A stretch of 64,000 bases of DNA, from NCBI RefSeq assembly GCF_900129975.1, contig NZ_FSRG01000003.1:62001-126000 (forward strand), in the 5' to 3' direction. Within the stretch, counting starts at the first letter, position 1. Each line of letters starts with the position of its first letter. Position numbers and translations under genes: made by a program. This DNA comes from Halodesulfovibrio marinisediminis DSM 17456 (GTDB taxonomy: Bacteria > Desulfobacterota > Desulfovibrionia > Desulfovibrionales > Desulfovibrionaceae). The notes below the pieces were generated by a model, which ran no database searches, was not told the origin of the DNA, and was given only the letters and a program-made list of their open reading frames with translations. Below, one piece after another: positions 9,054-18,239 of this stretch.

Positions 9054-10283
9054 ATGAAGCGACATTTCCTGTCTATTGTTGCGTCTTGTGTTCTGCTGTT
9101 AGCTGTTTCTACTTCTGCTTCAGCAGCTGGCTTTGCTCTGTATGAATGGAGTGCCCGTGGTAACGCTCTTGGTGGTACGCTTGTCGGCCGTGCTGATGAT
9201 CCTTCTGCCGTTGCGTATAACCCTGCTGGTCTTACCCAGTTAGAAGGTACCCATCTTGCTGTCGGCTCATCATTTGCTTCTCCTATTGCAGAGGTGGAAA
9301 CAACTGATGGTTCTGGTGCCACTACTACGGCAAAAAGTAACGATGCACTGTTTCCAATTCCGCATTTTTATGTAACTCACAAAATCAACGACAAATGGGC
9401 GGTTGGTTTTGGTGAATATTCCCGTTTCGGCCTTGGCTTCGGCTTCGATGACGACTGGGCTGGTCGCTATAACGTATATGATGCGAAAATTATCAGTCTC
9501 TCTCTGAACCCTAACATTGCATACAAAATCACAGACCGCCTCTCTGCAGCCGTTGGTATTGAGTATGTCTATGTTGATGTTGCTATTAAGAAAGCATATC
9601 CAACAGGTGGAAGATCCAAACTTACTGGTAGCGGTGATGGCGTTGCGGTGACAGCTGGCCTTCATTATAAGTTAGATAAATGGCGTTTTGGTGTTGGTTA
9701 CCATAGCCAGGCTAAAGTTGATGCTACTGGAGATACTGATATTTCTGGATCGACTCCAACTATGGGGTACTTACCAGACGGAGAGTACGATACTGATGCT
9801 TCTATCGTGCTTCCTGATATGATCAGCTTTGGTATTACTTACTACCCGATTGAAGAGCTTAGCATTGAACTTGCTGCTGTAAATACCCGTTGGTCTACTT
9901 ACAGAAACTTTGACCTGACTCTCGATACTCCATATGGTGACAAACCAGTTTTCCAAGAGAAAGATTGGAACGATGTATGGCGCTTCAGCCTTGGTGCAGA
10001 ATACGACATCAATGAAAACTGGACAGTTCGCGGCAGCTACACCTATGATGAAGCACCTGAAAATAGCCGTTATGTTGACTACATGATTCCAGCAGCTGAC
10101 CGCCATCTTATTGGTGCTGGTGTTGGTTACAAAATCGACAACTGGACTATTGACCTTGCGTACACCTACATCATCGCTGAGAGCGTTAACTACGATCATT
10201 CAGAAGCTCCAGGTACTTCTGACGGTAAATCCAAAAACGGCGTAACTCACATTGGTGCAGTTACCGTTGGTTACGCATTCTAA
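9054..10283 (+). CDS. Outer-membrane hydrophobic-compound transporter, OmpP1/FadL family
   Basis: A 409-residue outer-membrane beta-barrel that would take up long-chain fatty acids or other hydrophobic compounds. A signal peptide (residues 1-24, cleavage after SASA) gives a mature start AGFALYEW, close to FadL. The hatch-domain signature follows: ARGNALGG and DDPSAVAYNPAGL near residues 34-60. Alternating aromatic-rich strands continue to the C-terminal VGYAF, whose final Phe is the usual BAM signal. The gene is monocistronic, with a structured 5' leader and a terminator at 10333. The exact substrate cannot be told from sequence. Confidence 0.93.
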   Translation: MKRHFLSIVASCVLLLAVSTSASAAGFALYEWSARGNALGGTLVGRADDPSAVAYNPAGLTQLEGTHLAVGSSFASPIAEVETTDGSGATTTAKSNDALFPIPHFYVTHKINDKWAVGFGEYSRFGLGFGFDDDWAGRYNVYDAKIISLSLNPNIAYKITDRLSAAVGIEYVYVDVAIKKAYPTGGRSKLTGSGDGVAVTAGLHYKLDKWRFGVGYHSQAKVDATGDTDISGSTPTMGYLPDGEYDTDASIVLPDMISFGITYYPIEELSIELAAVNTRWSTYRNFDLTLDTPYGDKPVFQEKDWNDVWRFSLGAEYDINENWTVRGSYTYDEAPENSRYVDYMIPAADRHLIGAGVGYKIDNWTIDLAYTYIIAESVNYDHSEAPGTSDGKSKNGVTHIGAVTVGYAF

Positions 10284-10332
10284 GTTGCGGTAGTCAGATA
10301 GGTTCTGTTCCCTATCTATAGTTGCAATGGTG

Positions 10333-10367
10333 ACCGGCTCGGGGTAATTCCAGAGCCGGTTTTTTTG
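10333..10367 (+). terminator. Intrinsic terminator after the fadL-type gene
   Basis: Perfect arms ACCGGCTC (10333-10340) and GAGCCGGT (10353-10360) followed by seven or more T. Confidence 0.9.
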
Positions 10368-10389
10368 TTTTTATAATGAGGAAAAAAAT

Positions 10390-10848
10390 ATGCATGTTGT
10401 ACTGTTTGAGCCGGAAATTCCGCCAAATACCGGCAATATCGCTAGGTTATGTGCGGCAACCACAACTGATTTGCATTTGATTGAACCACTTGGCTTTAGC
10501 CTTGATGATAAATACTTGAAGCGGGCAGGCTTGGACTACTGGCCGCATGTCTCGGTTTCTGTCTGGCCAGACTGGGATGCGTACATTGAAGCTGTCGGCC
10601 ATAAGCATAGACACCTTATGGCAAGTTCTAAGCGGGGTGTGGCTGTGCATGAAGTTGCGTATGATGAGAACGATGCTTTAGTATTCGGACCGGAAACCCG
10701 AGGGCTGCCAGACCACTTGATGGACAGATATCCAGACCATGTTCGAATTCCTATGTGGGGTGAGGTTCGTAGTCTTAACCTTTCAACAGCTGTTGGTATT
10801 GTTCTGTATCAGGCTTTTGCCTCAACTGGAGTACTAAACGGAAAGTAG
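10390..10848 (+). CDS. trmL: tRNA (cytidine/uridine-34-2'-O)-methyltransferase TrmL
   Basis: TrmL (YibK) methylates the 2'-hydroxyl of the wobble base of leucine tRNAs using S-adenosylmethionine. At 152 residues this is the minimal SPOUT fold. Motif 1 is EIPPNTGNIARLCAAT near the N terminus; motif 2 is LVFGPETRGLP near residue 96; motif 3 is IPMWGEVRSLNLSTAVGIVLYQ, which forms the knot and binds the cofactor. A GAGG site precedes ATG 10390. cobD follows immediately after the stop, so the two are likely one transcript. Confidence 0.96.
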   Translation: MHVVLFEPEIPPNTGNIARLCAATTTDLHLIEPLGFSLDDKYLKRAGLDYWPHVSVSVWPDWDAYIEAVGHKHRHLMASSKRGVAVHEVAYDENDALVFGPETRGLPDHLMDRYPDHVRIPMWGEVRSLNLSTAVGIVLYQAFASTGVLNGK

Positions 10849-10854
10849 GTGTGT

Positions 10855-11793
10855 ATGGAGCTTTTCTGGATTCCGTTGGCTGCGTTAGTTATTGATGCAA
10901 TCTTTGGTGACCCGAGATCATTTCCACATCCTGTTCAGCTGATCGGGAGTATGTTGAATAGGCTCGAAAAAACAACACGTAAGAATTTCCCTAATAGACT
11001 TGGCGGCGTCCTTTCTTTGTTGATTTTGTTGCTACTGGTCTTTATTGCTGTGAGCTTCTTCATTGACCTTCCGTATGTTGGCTGGGTGTTCGCATTATAT
11101 TTTGCGTGGTCTGGCCTTGCCCTAGGCAGTTTGCTTAACGAGGGGACTAAGGCTGTTCAGGCCGTATCTTCCGGCTCTATTGAAGAGGGACGTAAAGCTG
11201 TTTCGATGCTTGTGAGCAGAGATGTATCTGAATCCTCTGAAGAAGAGTTGTATAAAACCCTTGCGGAAACCCTTTCTGAAAATTTCAACGATGGTATTAT
11301 TGCTCCATTTTTCTGGCTTATCCTATCTGGTCCCGTTGGTCTGTGGTTGTATAAAGCAACTTCCACAATGGATTCCATGTGGGGATATAAAAATGAGAAA
11401 TGGATTGATCTTGGCTGGGCAGGTGCAAAGTTTGATGACCTCTTAGCGTATGTGCCTGCGCGTTTTTCCGCTATGTTTCTACAGAGTACTGCAAATTTAG
11501 CAGGGCTAGGTTCGGGACGAGGTGCTTGGGATAGTGTTGCCCGCGATGCTGCTAAAATGGAAAGCCCGAATGCTGGATGGCCTATGGCGATGGCAGCTCA
11601 TCTTTATGGCAGACCTATGGGCGGTAGGGCTGTATATTTTGGCAAGATAAAAGAAAAGCCTGTACTTGGTGCTGGTGATGAAGCGTGGGACCATCATTCC
11701 CTTATTCAACTAATTAAGCATATTCGTCTTGCCGCGATTTTTGGATGCGGCTTGATGTGGCTCATTGTTACGCTTCTGCGGCTGGTATTTTAA
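10855..11793 (+). CDS. cobD: Adenosylcobinamide-phosphate synthase (CobD/CbiB)
   Basis: An integral membrane protein that attaches the aminopropanol arm to adenosylcobyric acid in cobalamin synthesis. The family signature DAIFGDPRSFPHPVQLIG is at the N terminus. SENFNDGIIAPFFW near residue 145 and later hydrophobic segments fit the five-helix topology. The 312-residue length is normal. I prefer ATG 10855, with AGG just upstream, over the GTG at 10849 that directly abuts the trmL stop. No other cobalamin gene is nearby and no cobalamin riboswitch is visible upstream. Confidence 0.94.
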   Translation: MELFWIPLAALVIDAIFGDPRSFPHPVQLIGSMLNRLEKTTRKNFPNRLGGVLSLLILLLLVFIAVSFFIDLPYVGWVFALYFAWSGLALGSLLNEGTKAVQAVSSGSIEEGRKAVSMLVSRDVSESSEEELYKTLAETLSENFNDGIIAPFFWLILSGPVGLWLYKATSTMDSMWGYKNEKWIDLGWAGAKFDDLLAYVPARFSAMFLQSTANLAGLGSGRGAWDSVARDAAKMESPNAGWPMAMAAHLYGRPMGGRAVYFGKIKEKPVLGAGDEAWDHHSLIQLIKHIRLAAIFGCGLMWLIVTLLRLVF

Positions 11794-11896
11794 AGGGATT
11801 AAGAAGAATGATTGCATGTTTTTTTAGCAGGATACTATATTGCTCCCTAACCTAGCGATCCATTTAGCCTATCTAAGGTACCAAATCGTAATGTAG

Positions 11897-11934
11897 AAAA
11901 AAGGGCGGTCCCAATATACGGACTGCCCTTTTTT
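11897..11934. terminator. Bidirectional terminator between cobD and the HI0933-type gene
   Basis: A-run, GGGCGGTCC (11903-11911), an 8-base loop, GGACTGCCC (11920-11928) and a T-run. It serves the two convergent genes. Confidence 0.85.
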
Positions 11935-11969
11935 GTTGCTTAAATACAAAGTTGGAGGGAGAGGGAAAT

Positions 11970-13133
11970 CTAGGCGACTTCCCCTGCAGCGTTTCCTGAT
12001 GCCCATGCCCAGTGGAGGTTAAATCCACCAAGGTCGCCGAGTACATCCAGTACTTCGCCTGTGAAGTACAGCCCCTTACAGAGCTTGCTCTCCATTGTTT
12101 TTGACGAAACGTCATCAGTATCAACGCCACCGCCTGTCGCTTCAGCTTTTTTCATCCCTTCTGTACCTGTTGGTACAATTGTAAAGGCGTGAATACAGGA
12201 GTGTAGTAACTGCAGGTCCTTCTTACTGAGTTGAGCGATTTGTTTTTCACCAATTTCTTTTGGAATGAGTGCAGATACCAGCCGTTCTGGGAAATTTCGG
12301 TTTAGAACAGTTTTCAGCAATGGTTTTGATCCTGCTTCTTCCAGAATGTCGTTGAGGTTTGCATAAGGAAGAAAATCAATTTCAATAGCGTCCCCTTTTT
12401 TCCAGTGAGCAGATATTTGAAGGACGACAGGGCCGCTGATGCCTTTGTGGGTGAACAGCATATTTTCAGTGTATTTCTTGCTGTTACAGCAAATAGATAC
12501 AGGCAAGGCAATGCCTGACAGGTTCTTAAGTTTCCAGTTGGACGGCATCATCAACGGAACTAACGCCGGAAATGTTGGGATGATTTTATGACCGAATTGA
12601 CGTGCAATTTTGTATCCCGCATCGGTTGCCCCGACTTGCGGCCAAGCGCTGCCTCCCAGGGCGACAATAAGTGAGTGTGCCCGGTGCAGCGAATTTGTTA
12701 ACTTGACCTCAAAAAGGTCATTATTCTTTTGCACGTTTGTAATTTGATCGGAAAAAATAAAGCGTACATCTTGTTCAAGACAGTCATTGTAGAGTGCGTC
12801 TGTAATATCCGCAGCGCTTCGAGTACAGAAAAGCTGGCTGTGTTCACGCTCCTCCCACGGGATGTTATGGAGGGAAAGGTATTCAACCATATGCCAGGGA
12901 GTAAAGCGTGCAAGAGCTGATTTACTAAAGTGTTTGTTTTTACAATGGTAGTTCGCTGGACTTATGTCTATATTAGTAAAGTTACATTTGCCACCGCCAG
13001 CAATCAGAATTTTACGTCCGGCTTTACGAGCATGGTCAACGACCAGAACCTTGCGGCCTCTTTTCGCAGCTGTGAGTGCGGCCCAGAGGCCGGAAGCGCC
13101 TGCTCCTAAGATAATTACGTCATGTTGATTCAT
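11970..13133 (-). CDS. FAD-dependent oxidoreductase, HI0933/YhiN family
   Basis: A 387-residue flavoprotein of the HI0933 family. The N-terminal dinucleotide-binding motif DVIILGAGASGLWAA is followed by GRKILIAGGGKCNFTN, a family hallmark. The C terminus carries TGEVLDVLGDLGGFNLHWAW, the second FAD contact, followed by GNAAG. I place the start at ATG 13133, seven bases after CAGGAG; a longer frame to 13178 lacks a site and adds non-homologous residues. The physiological substrate of this family is not established. It is transcribed alone, converging on cobD. Confidence 0.92.
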   Translation of the reverse strand: MNQHDVIILGAGASGLWAALTAAKRGRKVLVVDHARKAGRKILIAGGGKCNFTNIDISPANYHCKNKHFSKSALARFTPWHMVEYLSLHNIPWEEREHSQLFCTRSAADITDALYNDCLEQDVRFIFSDQITNVQKNNDLFEVKLTNSLHRAHSLIVALGGSAWPQVGATDAGYKIARQFGHKIIPTFPALVPLMMPSNWKLKNLSGIALPVSICCNSKKYTENMLFTHKGISGPVVLQISAHWKKGDAIEIDFLPYANLNDILEEAGSKPLLKTVLNRNFPERLVSALIPKEIGEKQIAQLSKKDLQLLHSCIHAFTIVPTGTEGMKKAEATGGGVDTDDVSSKTMESKLCKGLYFTGEVLDVLGDLGGFNLHWAWASGNAAGEVA

Positions 13134-13232
13134 GCGTGCTCCTGAAAATATGTGTTGGTTCTGCTTACATGAAGCCACAGGGACGTATACTGTTATGTTG
13201 CAATTGTCACGTTATCCTCTGAGGTGAGCACT

Positions 13233-14219
13233 ATGCCGATTTATGAGAACACATTGTATCCTGCTCCGTTTTTTTTACCTGGTGGACATGCACAAACGTT
13301 ATATCCTGCGTTGTTTAGGACGTTGGATTTGCCCGCCTGTACTGTTCAACGAATAACGACACCTGATAATGATTTTTTGGATATCGATTTTCACTATACA
13401 ATTTTTGGCAGTCCTAAAAGACGGTTAGCTATTGTTTCGCATGGATTGGAAGGTAATTCAAAACGTTCTTATGTGAAAGGAATGGTCAGAGCGTTGGTTC
13501 GGGCTGGATGGGATGCAGCTGCATGGAATTTCAGAGGGTGCAGCGGGGCTCCGAACAGACAGCTCTACATGTATCACAGTGGCGCGACAGAAGATTTGCA
13601 GTCTGTCGTGAATTATTGCGTTAAAAAGGGGTATGAAGAGATAGTCCTTATTGGCTTCAGCATGGGCGGAAATCAAATTTTGAACTACCTTGGCAACCCT
13701 GACCATGTTGTTCATTCCAGTGTACAGGCTGCAGTTGTCTTTTCTGTTCCGTGTGATCTGGTCGGGGCTGCTAAGGCTATGGATAAGCCAGCTAATGCCA
13801 TCTATCTGAAAAATTTTATGCGCACGTTGAAAGAGAAGCTTGTTCAGAAACACGAGGCGTATCCGGAAATGGTGGATATACGTAACCTCAATGATGTCAA
13901 AACGTTTAAAGATTTTGATGAGGCATATACTGCTCCCTGGTATGGCTTCAGAGATGCCCTTGAATACTGGGAAAAAAGTTCAAGCGTGAAATTTCTGGAC
14001 AGGGTGCGTATTCCTACTTTGCTAATTAGCGCTCGGAACGACCCTTTCCTTTGGCCGACCTGTTATCCAACCGGTCATGCTCATCGCAGTAAGTATTTTT
14101 ATCTTGAAACTCCGGCGGATGGAGGACATATCGGTTTTGTCCGTATTGCAGATGACGACTACTACTGGTCTGAAATTCGTGCTGTAGAGTTTATAGGGCA
14201 GGTGATGGGGAGCGTTTAG
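13233..14219 (+). CDS. Alpha/beta hydrolase, YheT family
   Basis: A predicted cytosolic esterase of the YheT/EMB8 group, 328 residues. The family opens with PFFLPGGHAQTLYPALFR; the oxyanion region is VSHGLEGNSKRSY; WNFRGCSG follows; the nucleophile elbow is GFSMGGNQ, with the serine near residue 144; a DGGHIGF segment near the C terminus supplies the catalytic His. ATG 13233 is preferred because GAGG lies nine bases upstream; a GTG at 13224 overlaps that site. It diverges from the HI0933-type gene across about 100 bases and ends at a strong hairpin. Confidence 0.9.
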   Translation: MPIYENTLYPAPFFLPGGHAQTLYPALFRTLDLPACTVQRITTPDNDFLDIDFHYTIFGSPKRRLAIVSHGLEGNSKRSYVKGMVRALVRAGWDAAAWNFRGCSGAPNRQLYMYHSGATEDLQSVVNYCVKKGYEEIVLIGFSMGGNQILNYLGNPDHVVHSSVQAAVVFSVPCDLVGAAKAMDKPANAIYLKNFMRTLKEKLVQKHEAYPEMVDIRNLNDVKTFKDFDEAYTAPWYGFRDALEYWEKSSSVKFLDRVRIPTLLISARNDPFLWPTCYPTGHAHRSKYFYLETPADGGHIGFVRIADDDYYWSEIRAVEFIGQVMGSV

Positions 14220-14281
14220 CGTACTAAGCGCAAAGAAAGGGAAACACTACAGTTTTCCGATTATATTTTGCTTTTTAATAA

Positions 14282-14314
14282 AAAGGCCGCGAAGTAATGT
14301 ACTTCGCGGCCTTT
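14282..14314. terminator. Bidirectional terminator between the YheT-type gene and typA
   Basis: A perfect 15-bp stem (14282-14296 with 14300-14314) around an ATG triloop, flanked by A and T tracts. It serves both convergent genes. Confidence 0.9.
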
Positions 14315-14357
14315 ATTGTATTCAACAAGAAGAGTGTACTTCTTTATTGCAGCAAAA

Positions 14358-16205
14358 CTATTTGCCTTCTGCTGCTTTCTTTTTACGTCCTGCAAGGCGG
14401 TGACGATCCTGTCCAGAGAGGATGTTCTTACGCAAGCGGATGGACTCAGGGGTAACTTCTACGCACTCATCTTCAGTGATGAAGTGAATAGCACGCTCAA
14501 GAGTCATAGGACGTACCGGAGTAAGAACAACAGCGTCGTCTTTACCGGAAGCACGAACGTTGGTGAGTTTTTTACCCTTACATGGGTTTACGTCGAGGTC
14601 GTTGTCACGGTTGTGTTCACCGATGATCATGCCTTCGTATACAGGCAGGCCAGCATCAATGAAGATTTCGCCTCGTGGCTCAAGGTTGAAGAGTGCATAT
14701 GCAACGGACTGACCAGAACGGTCACACACGAGAGAGCCTGTGTGACGGGTCGGGAATTCGCCGCGGTATCCTTCGTAACCGTCGAAAAGGGAGTTCATGA
14801 TGCCGGTACCTTTGGTGTCGGTAAGGAACTCGTCACGGTAACCGATGAGGCCACGGGATGGAATGGAGAATTCCATACGTACACGACCAGTGCCGTTGTT
14901 CACGAGGTTGGTCATGCGACCTTTACGTGCAGAGAGTTTCTCGGTCACAACGCCCATGAACACGTCGTCACAGTCGATGAACAGTTTTTCCATTGGTTCG
15001 GAAAGAACGCCGTCGACCTCTTTGAAGATAACTTCTGGACGACCGATTGTGAGTTCGAAGCCTTCACGACGCATCTGTTCAACGAGGATAGCCATCTGGA
15101 ATTCACCACGGCCTTTTACGATGAAGCTGTCACGCTCTTCACTGTCTTCAACACGGATTGCTACGTTGAGCATGGTCTCACGGTTGAGACGCTCACGGAT
15201 TTTACTGGACTGAACGTGTTTGCCTTCAGTGCCTGCAAGCGGAGAAGAGTTGATGCTGAAACGCATGGAAACGGTTGGTTCGTCAACGTTAATGCGTGTC
15301 AGTGCTTTTGGGTCTTCTTTAGTACAAATGGTATCGCCGATTTTAACGTCTTCGATACCGGAAATTACTACGATGTCACCCGGGTTGGCAGTGCTTGATT
15401 CAGCAAGCTTTAAGCCTTCATAGGTCTGGATTTTGGATACGCGTAGGCTACGCGGGGTGTTGTCAGCACCGATGCATGCAAGCTGATCGTTACTTTTGAT
15501 GGAACCGTGGAATACACGGCCTACAGCAAGACGACCGAGGTAGTCGGAGTAGGAAAGGTCAGCAACGAGCATCTGGAATGGCTGTTCAGGGTCATGCTTA
15601 GGACCTGGAACTTCAGAAAGAATAGTCTCAAAGAGTGGGGTGAGGTCTTTCTGTTCTTCTTCTGGAGAAGTCATTGCAACGCCGTCACGGCCGATTGCAT
15701 ACAGAACAGGGAACTCAAGCTGTTCGTCGGTTGCTTCGAGGTCGATGAACAAGTCATACACTTCATCAAGTACTTCGCTGATACGTGCGTCTGGACGGTC
15801 AATCTTGTTGATAACAACAATAACTTTAAGTCCGGCTTCAAGAGTTTTCTTGAGTACGAAACGAGTCTGCGGAAGTGGGCCTTCGGATGCGTCAACGAGC
15901 AGGATTGCGCCGTCAGCCATTGTAAGAGAACGTTCAACCTCACCACCAAAGTCGGCGTGACCCGGGGTGTCAATGATGTTAATTTTTGTGTTTTTCCAAG
16001 AAACAGCACAGTTTTTTGCTGCAATGGTAATACCACGTTCGCGTTCAAGGTCCATGCTGTCCATTACACGGTCATCAACTTCCTGATTAGCGCGGAAGAT
16101 GCCGCCCTGTTTGAACATTGCGTCAACAAGGGTGGTTTTGCCGTGGTCAACGTGCGCGATAATCGCAACGTTACGAATTGCATCGTTATGAGTAGTCTGA
16201 GTCAC
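14358..16205 (-). CDS. typA: Translational GTPase TypA/BipA
   Basis: A ribosome-binding GTPase of the EF-G group that assists large-subunit assembly under stress or cold. With a GTG start at 16205 the protein is 615 residues, matching the family; AAGGA lies seven bases upstream, whereas the longer frame to 16262 has no site. G1 is AHVDHGKTT (residues 17-25), G2 is RERGITI, G3 DTPGHADFGGEVER and G4 NKIDRPDA. Domains II, III and V follow, with the C-terminal domain containing the RGLIGYRDEFLTDT segment typical of TypA. The C terminus ends in a Lys/Arg-rich tail. Confidence 0.96.
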   Translation of the reverse strand: MTQTTHNDAIRNVAIIAHVDHGKTTLVDAMFKQGGIFRANQEVDDRVMDSMDLERERGITIAAKNCAVSWKNTKINIIDTPGHADFGGEVERSLTMADGAILLVDASEGPLPQTRFVLKKTLEAGLKVIVVINKIDRPDARISEVLDEVYDLFIDLEATDEQLEFPVLYAIGRDGVAMTSPEEEQKDLTPLFETILSEVPGPKHDPEQPFQMLVADLSYSDYLGRLAVGRVFHGSIKSNDQLACIGADNTPRSLRVSKIQTYEGLKLAESSTANPGDIVVISGIEDVKIGDTICTKEDPKALTRINVDEPTVSMRFSINSSPLAGTEGKHVQSSKIRERLNRETMLNVAIRVEDSEERDSFIVKGRGEFQMAILVEQMRREGFELTIGRPEVIFKEVDGVLSEPMEKLFIDCDDVFMGVVTEKLSARKGRMTNLVNNGTGRVRMEFSIPSRGLIGYRDEFLTDTKGTGIMNSLFDGYEGYRGEFPTRHTGSLVCDRSGQSVAYALFNLEPRGEIFIDAGLPVYEGMIIGEHNRDNDLDVNPCKGKKLTNVRASGKDDAVVLTPVRPMTLERAIHFITEDECVEVTPESIRLRKNILSGQDRHRLAGRKKKAAEGK

Positions 16206-16386
16206 AGATAATTCCTTATATAAATGCAAAAGTTCTATCGTTGCTGCTGGTTTTGGCGGCATGGCGAAACTTTCGCGGTTATGCGTTGTGTCGGTGGCAT
16301 ATACCTAAGCGAGGGAAAGGGCAAGCACTCAGGCATGTGTTTTGCTGATAATGTAGCATGCGGAGAGCGTGAAAGCACGAAAAATA

Positions 16387-16427
16387 GGGCACAGTGAGCT
16401 TTCTGTCAGAGAAAGCTCACTGTGCCC
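16387..16427 (-). terminator. Intrinsic terminator of the purine nucleoside phosphorylase gene
   Basis: A perfect 18-bp stem (16387-16404 with 16410-16427) around a five-base loop. On the minus strand it is followed by TATTTTT, so it terminates the phosphorylase transcript. The rest of the gap 16206-16531 holds the typA leader and nothing else I recognise. Confidence 0.88.
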
Positions 16428-16531
16428 ATATCATTCTAATGAAATGCAATAAACTTCCGATAAGTGCTTTGAGGAATCAGATGTTCCCGTGCACGAGGCT
16501 GTTGGAAGTATATTAGGTGGGGATGCCCGTG

Positions 16532-17359
16532 TTAGCGTTGCTTGGCGACAACTGCCTGCAGCAGGGCAGAGAGGTTTGCACCGGCTTTGTTTGCTGTACG
16601 GATAATTTCATCAAGCGGAACATCTTCCATGCAGTCGGGAAGGTTTTTGTTTGTCAGGCAGGACACACCAAGAACCCGTAGCCCGAGATGACGGGCGGCA
16701 ATGACCTCCATAACGGTAGACATGCCGACAGCATCAGCGCCAAGGCGTTTGTACATGCGGGTTTCAGCCGGAGTTTCCATTTGCGGACCATGTACTCCTG
16801 CATAGATTCCTCGTTCCAGTCGAATACCGAGCTTGGCAGCTTCTTCCATTGCACAGGTTATGAGCTGCGGGTCGTATGCCTGACTCATGTCAGGGAAACG
16901 CGGTCCCCAGTTGTCAACATTGCTACCGGAAAGAGGTGTACGTCCAGTAAAGTTGATGTGGTCGGTGATTGCCATGAGGGTTCCGGCATCCCATTGTGGA
17001 ACAAGGCAGCCTGCGGCATTGGTGGCAATATAGGTATCAATACCTAATGAGGCCATCACGCGGACCCCCATGCTTACTTCAGCAGGGGAATACCCTTCGT
17101 ATAAGTGGTTTCTTCCCTGTTGAATTACTACAGGAACATCGGCGAGTGTGCCGAAAACAAACTGTCCTGCATGCGATTCCACTGTGGAATGCGGAAAATC
17201 AATGATGTCGTTGTAAGAGATGGTCTCGGTTATAGTAACCGCGTTTACAAAATCACCAAGGCCGGTGCCAAGTGCAATGCCGATTTTTGGAGAAAGATCG
17301 TTTTTTGCAAGCTCTTTGATTGACTGTACGGCGTTATGTACTTTATTCAAACTTTGCAT
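16532..17359 (-). CDS. punA: Purine nucleoside phosphorylase (trimeric inosine/guanosine type)
   Basis: Phosphorolyses inosine and guanosine to the free base plus ribose-1-phosphate in purine salvage. The 275-residue protein has GIALGTGLGDF at the phosphate-binding N terminus, FPHSTVESHAGQFVFG, GRNHLYEGY, ATNAAGCL near the base pocket, GPQMETPAETRMYK and GADAVGMSTVMEVIAA, all in the order of the trimeric family. Symbols punA, pnp and deoD are used for different groups; the motifs fit punA best. The promoter region facing motA contains a perfect inverted repeat (17394-17423). Confidence 0.93.
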   Translation of the reverse strand: MQSLNKVHNAVQSIKELAKNDLSPKIGIALGTGLGDFVNAVTITETISYNDIIDFPHSTVESHAGQFVFGTLADVPVVIQQGRNHLYEGYSPAEVSMGVRVMASLGIDTYIATNAAGCLVPQWDAGTLMAITDHINFTGRTPLSGSNVDNWGPRFPDMSQAYDPQLITCAMEEAAKLGIRLERGIYAGVHGPQMETPAETRMYKRLGADAVGMSTVMEVIAARHLGLRVLGVSCLTNKNLPDCMEDVPLDEIIRTANKAGANLSALLQAVVAKQR

Positions 17360-17393
17360 AACCTGCTATACCTATTGATAGATTGTAGGGAAA

Positions 17394-17423
17394 CATGTTC
17401 CGTAATGGGTTTGACGGAACATG
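17394..17423. promoter_or_regulatory. Inverted repeat between punA and motA
   Basis: CATGTTCCGT (17394-17403) and ACGGAACATG (17414-17423) form perfect 10-base arms ten bases apart, in the 121-base divergent region. The centre-to-centre spacing of 20 bases is two helical turns, as for a dimeric repressor. No T-run follows on either strand, so an operator is more likely than a terminator. The regulator is unknown. Confidence 0.5.
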
Positions 17424-17480
17424 ATGCAGTCACATGTTGTGATAAATTATACGAACCCGCCTGTTACATAGGTTTAATAT

Positions 17481-18239
17481 ATGGATATTGCAACTCTTCT
17501 CGGGGTCGTTGTTGGTTTTGCTCTTGTTGCTGGCGCAATTTTTATGGGGGGGAGTGTTGGCGATTTTATTAACATACCGGGCGCTATGATTGTATTTGGT
17601 GGTTCCGGTGCTGCTATTTTTGTAACATTTCCTTTAGAAGAAGTGGCGTTTGCTATTGCAAGCGTTGTAAAAGTTTTCGCTTCCCGCCGTACTAAGATTC
17701 CGGAAGTGGTTAACACCATGGTTCGTATTGCAGAGATCAGCCGCCGTGAAGGTCTGGTTGCTCTGGAAAATATTAAGACTGAAAGCCCACTGCTCAAAAA
17801 AGCATGTCAGCTTATTGCTGATAACGCTGATCCAGATATTATTCATGACACATTAAAAATTGAAATTCTGTCAATGAAACGAAGACAGAATATTGCAATT
17901 GCTGTATTTAACAGGCTCGGTGCTGTAGCTCCTGCTTTCGGGATGATTGGTACGCTGATTGGTCTGGTTCAGATGCTTGCACATCTGGATGATCCTTCAA
18001 CTATCGGTCCCGCAATGGCTATTGCTCTTCTCACAACATTTTATGGTGCGTTGCTCGCTAACCTCCTTTTCCTGCCTATGGCTGGTAAGCTGAAGGCAAG
18101 AACCCTTCAGGAAGAGGTTCAGCTTAATATTATCTTTGAAGGCGCCAAGTGTATTCTGGAAAACAATAACCCGCGCTTAGTATACGAAAAATTAAGCTCA
18201 TTTATTTCTCCAGAGGACAGAAAAGATGTTCGAAGATAG
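17481..18239 (+). CDS. motA: Flagellar motor stator protein MotA/PomA
   Basis: The cytoplasmic-membrane stator subunit that couples ion flow to flagellar rotation. At 252 residues it has four hydrophobic segments: two near the N terminus (about 4-22 and 31-50) and two late (about 145-170 and 180-200). The large cytoplasmic loop between them carries the charged RRQNIAIAVFNRLG region. The third helix segment VAPAFGMIGTLIGLVQML is the family signature. The length and short N-terminal loop resemble the PomA type, but ion choice cannot be settled here. It overlaps motB by 14 bases. Confidence 0.96.
   Translation: MDIATLLGVVVGFALVAGAIFMGGSVGDFINIPGAMIVFGGSGAAIFVTFPLEEVAFAIASVVKVFASRRTKIPEVVNTMVRIAEISRREGLVALENIKTESPLLKKACQLIADNADPDIIHDTLKIEILSMKRRQNIAIAVFNRLGAVAPAFGMIGTLIGLVQMLAHLDDPSTIGPAMAIALLTTFYGALLANLLFLPMAGKLKARTLQEEVQLNIIFEGAKCILENNNPRLVYEKLSSFISPEDRKDVRR

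Noticed and set aside
14316-15398. Long open frame (360 codons) on the strand opposite typA
   Set aside because: It lies antisense to a protein with all GTPase motifs, has Cys/Phe/Thr-rich composition unlike a real protein, and has no ribosome-binding site. Shadow of codon bias.
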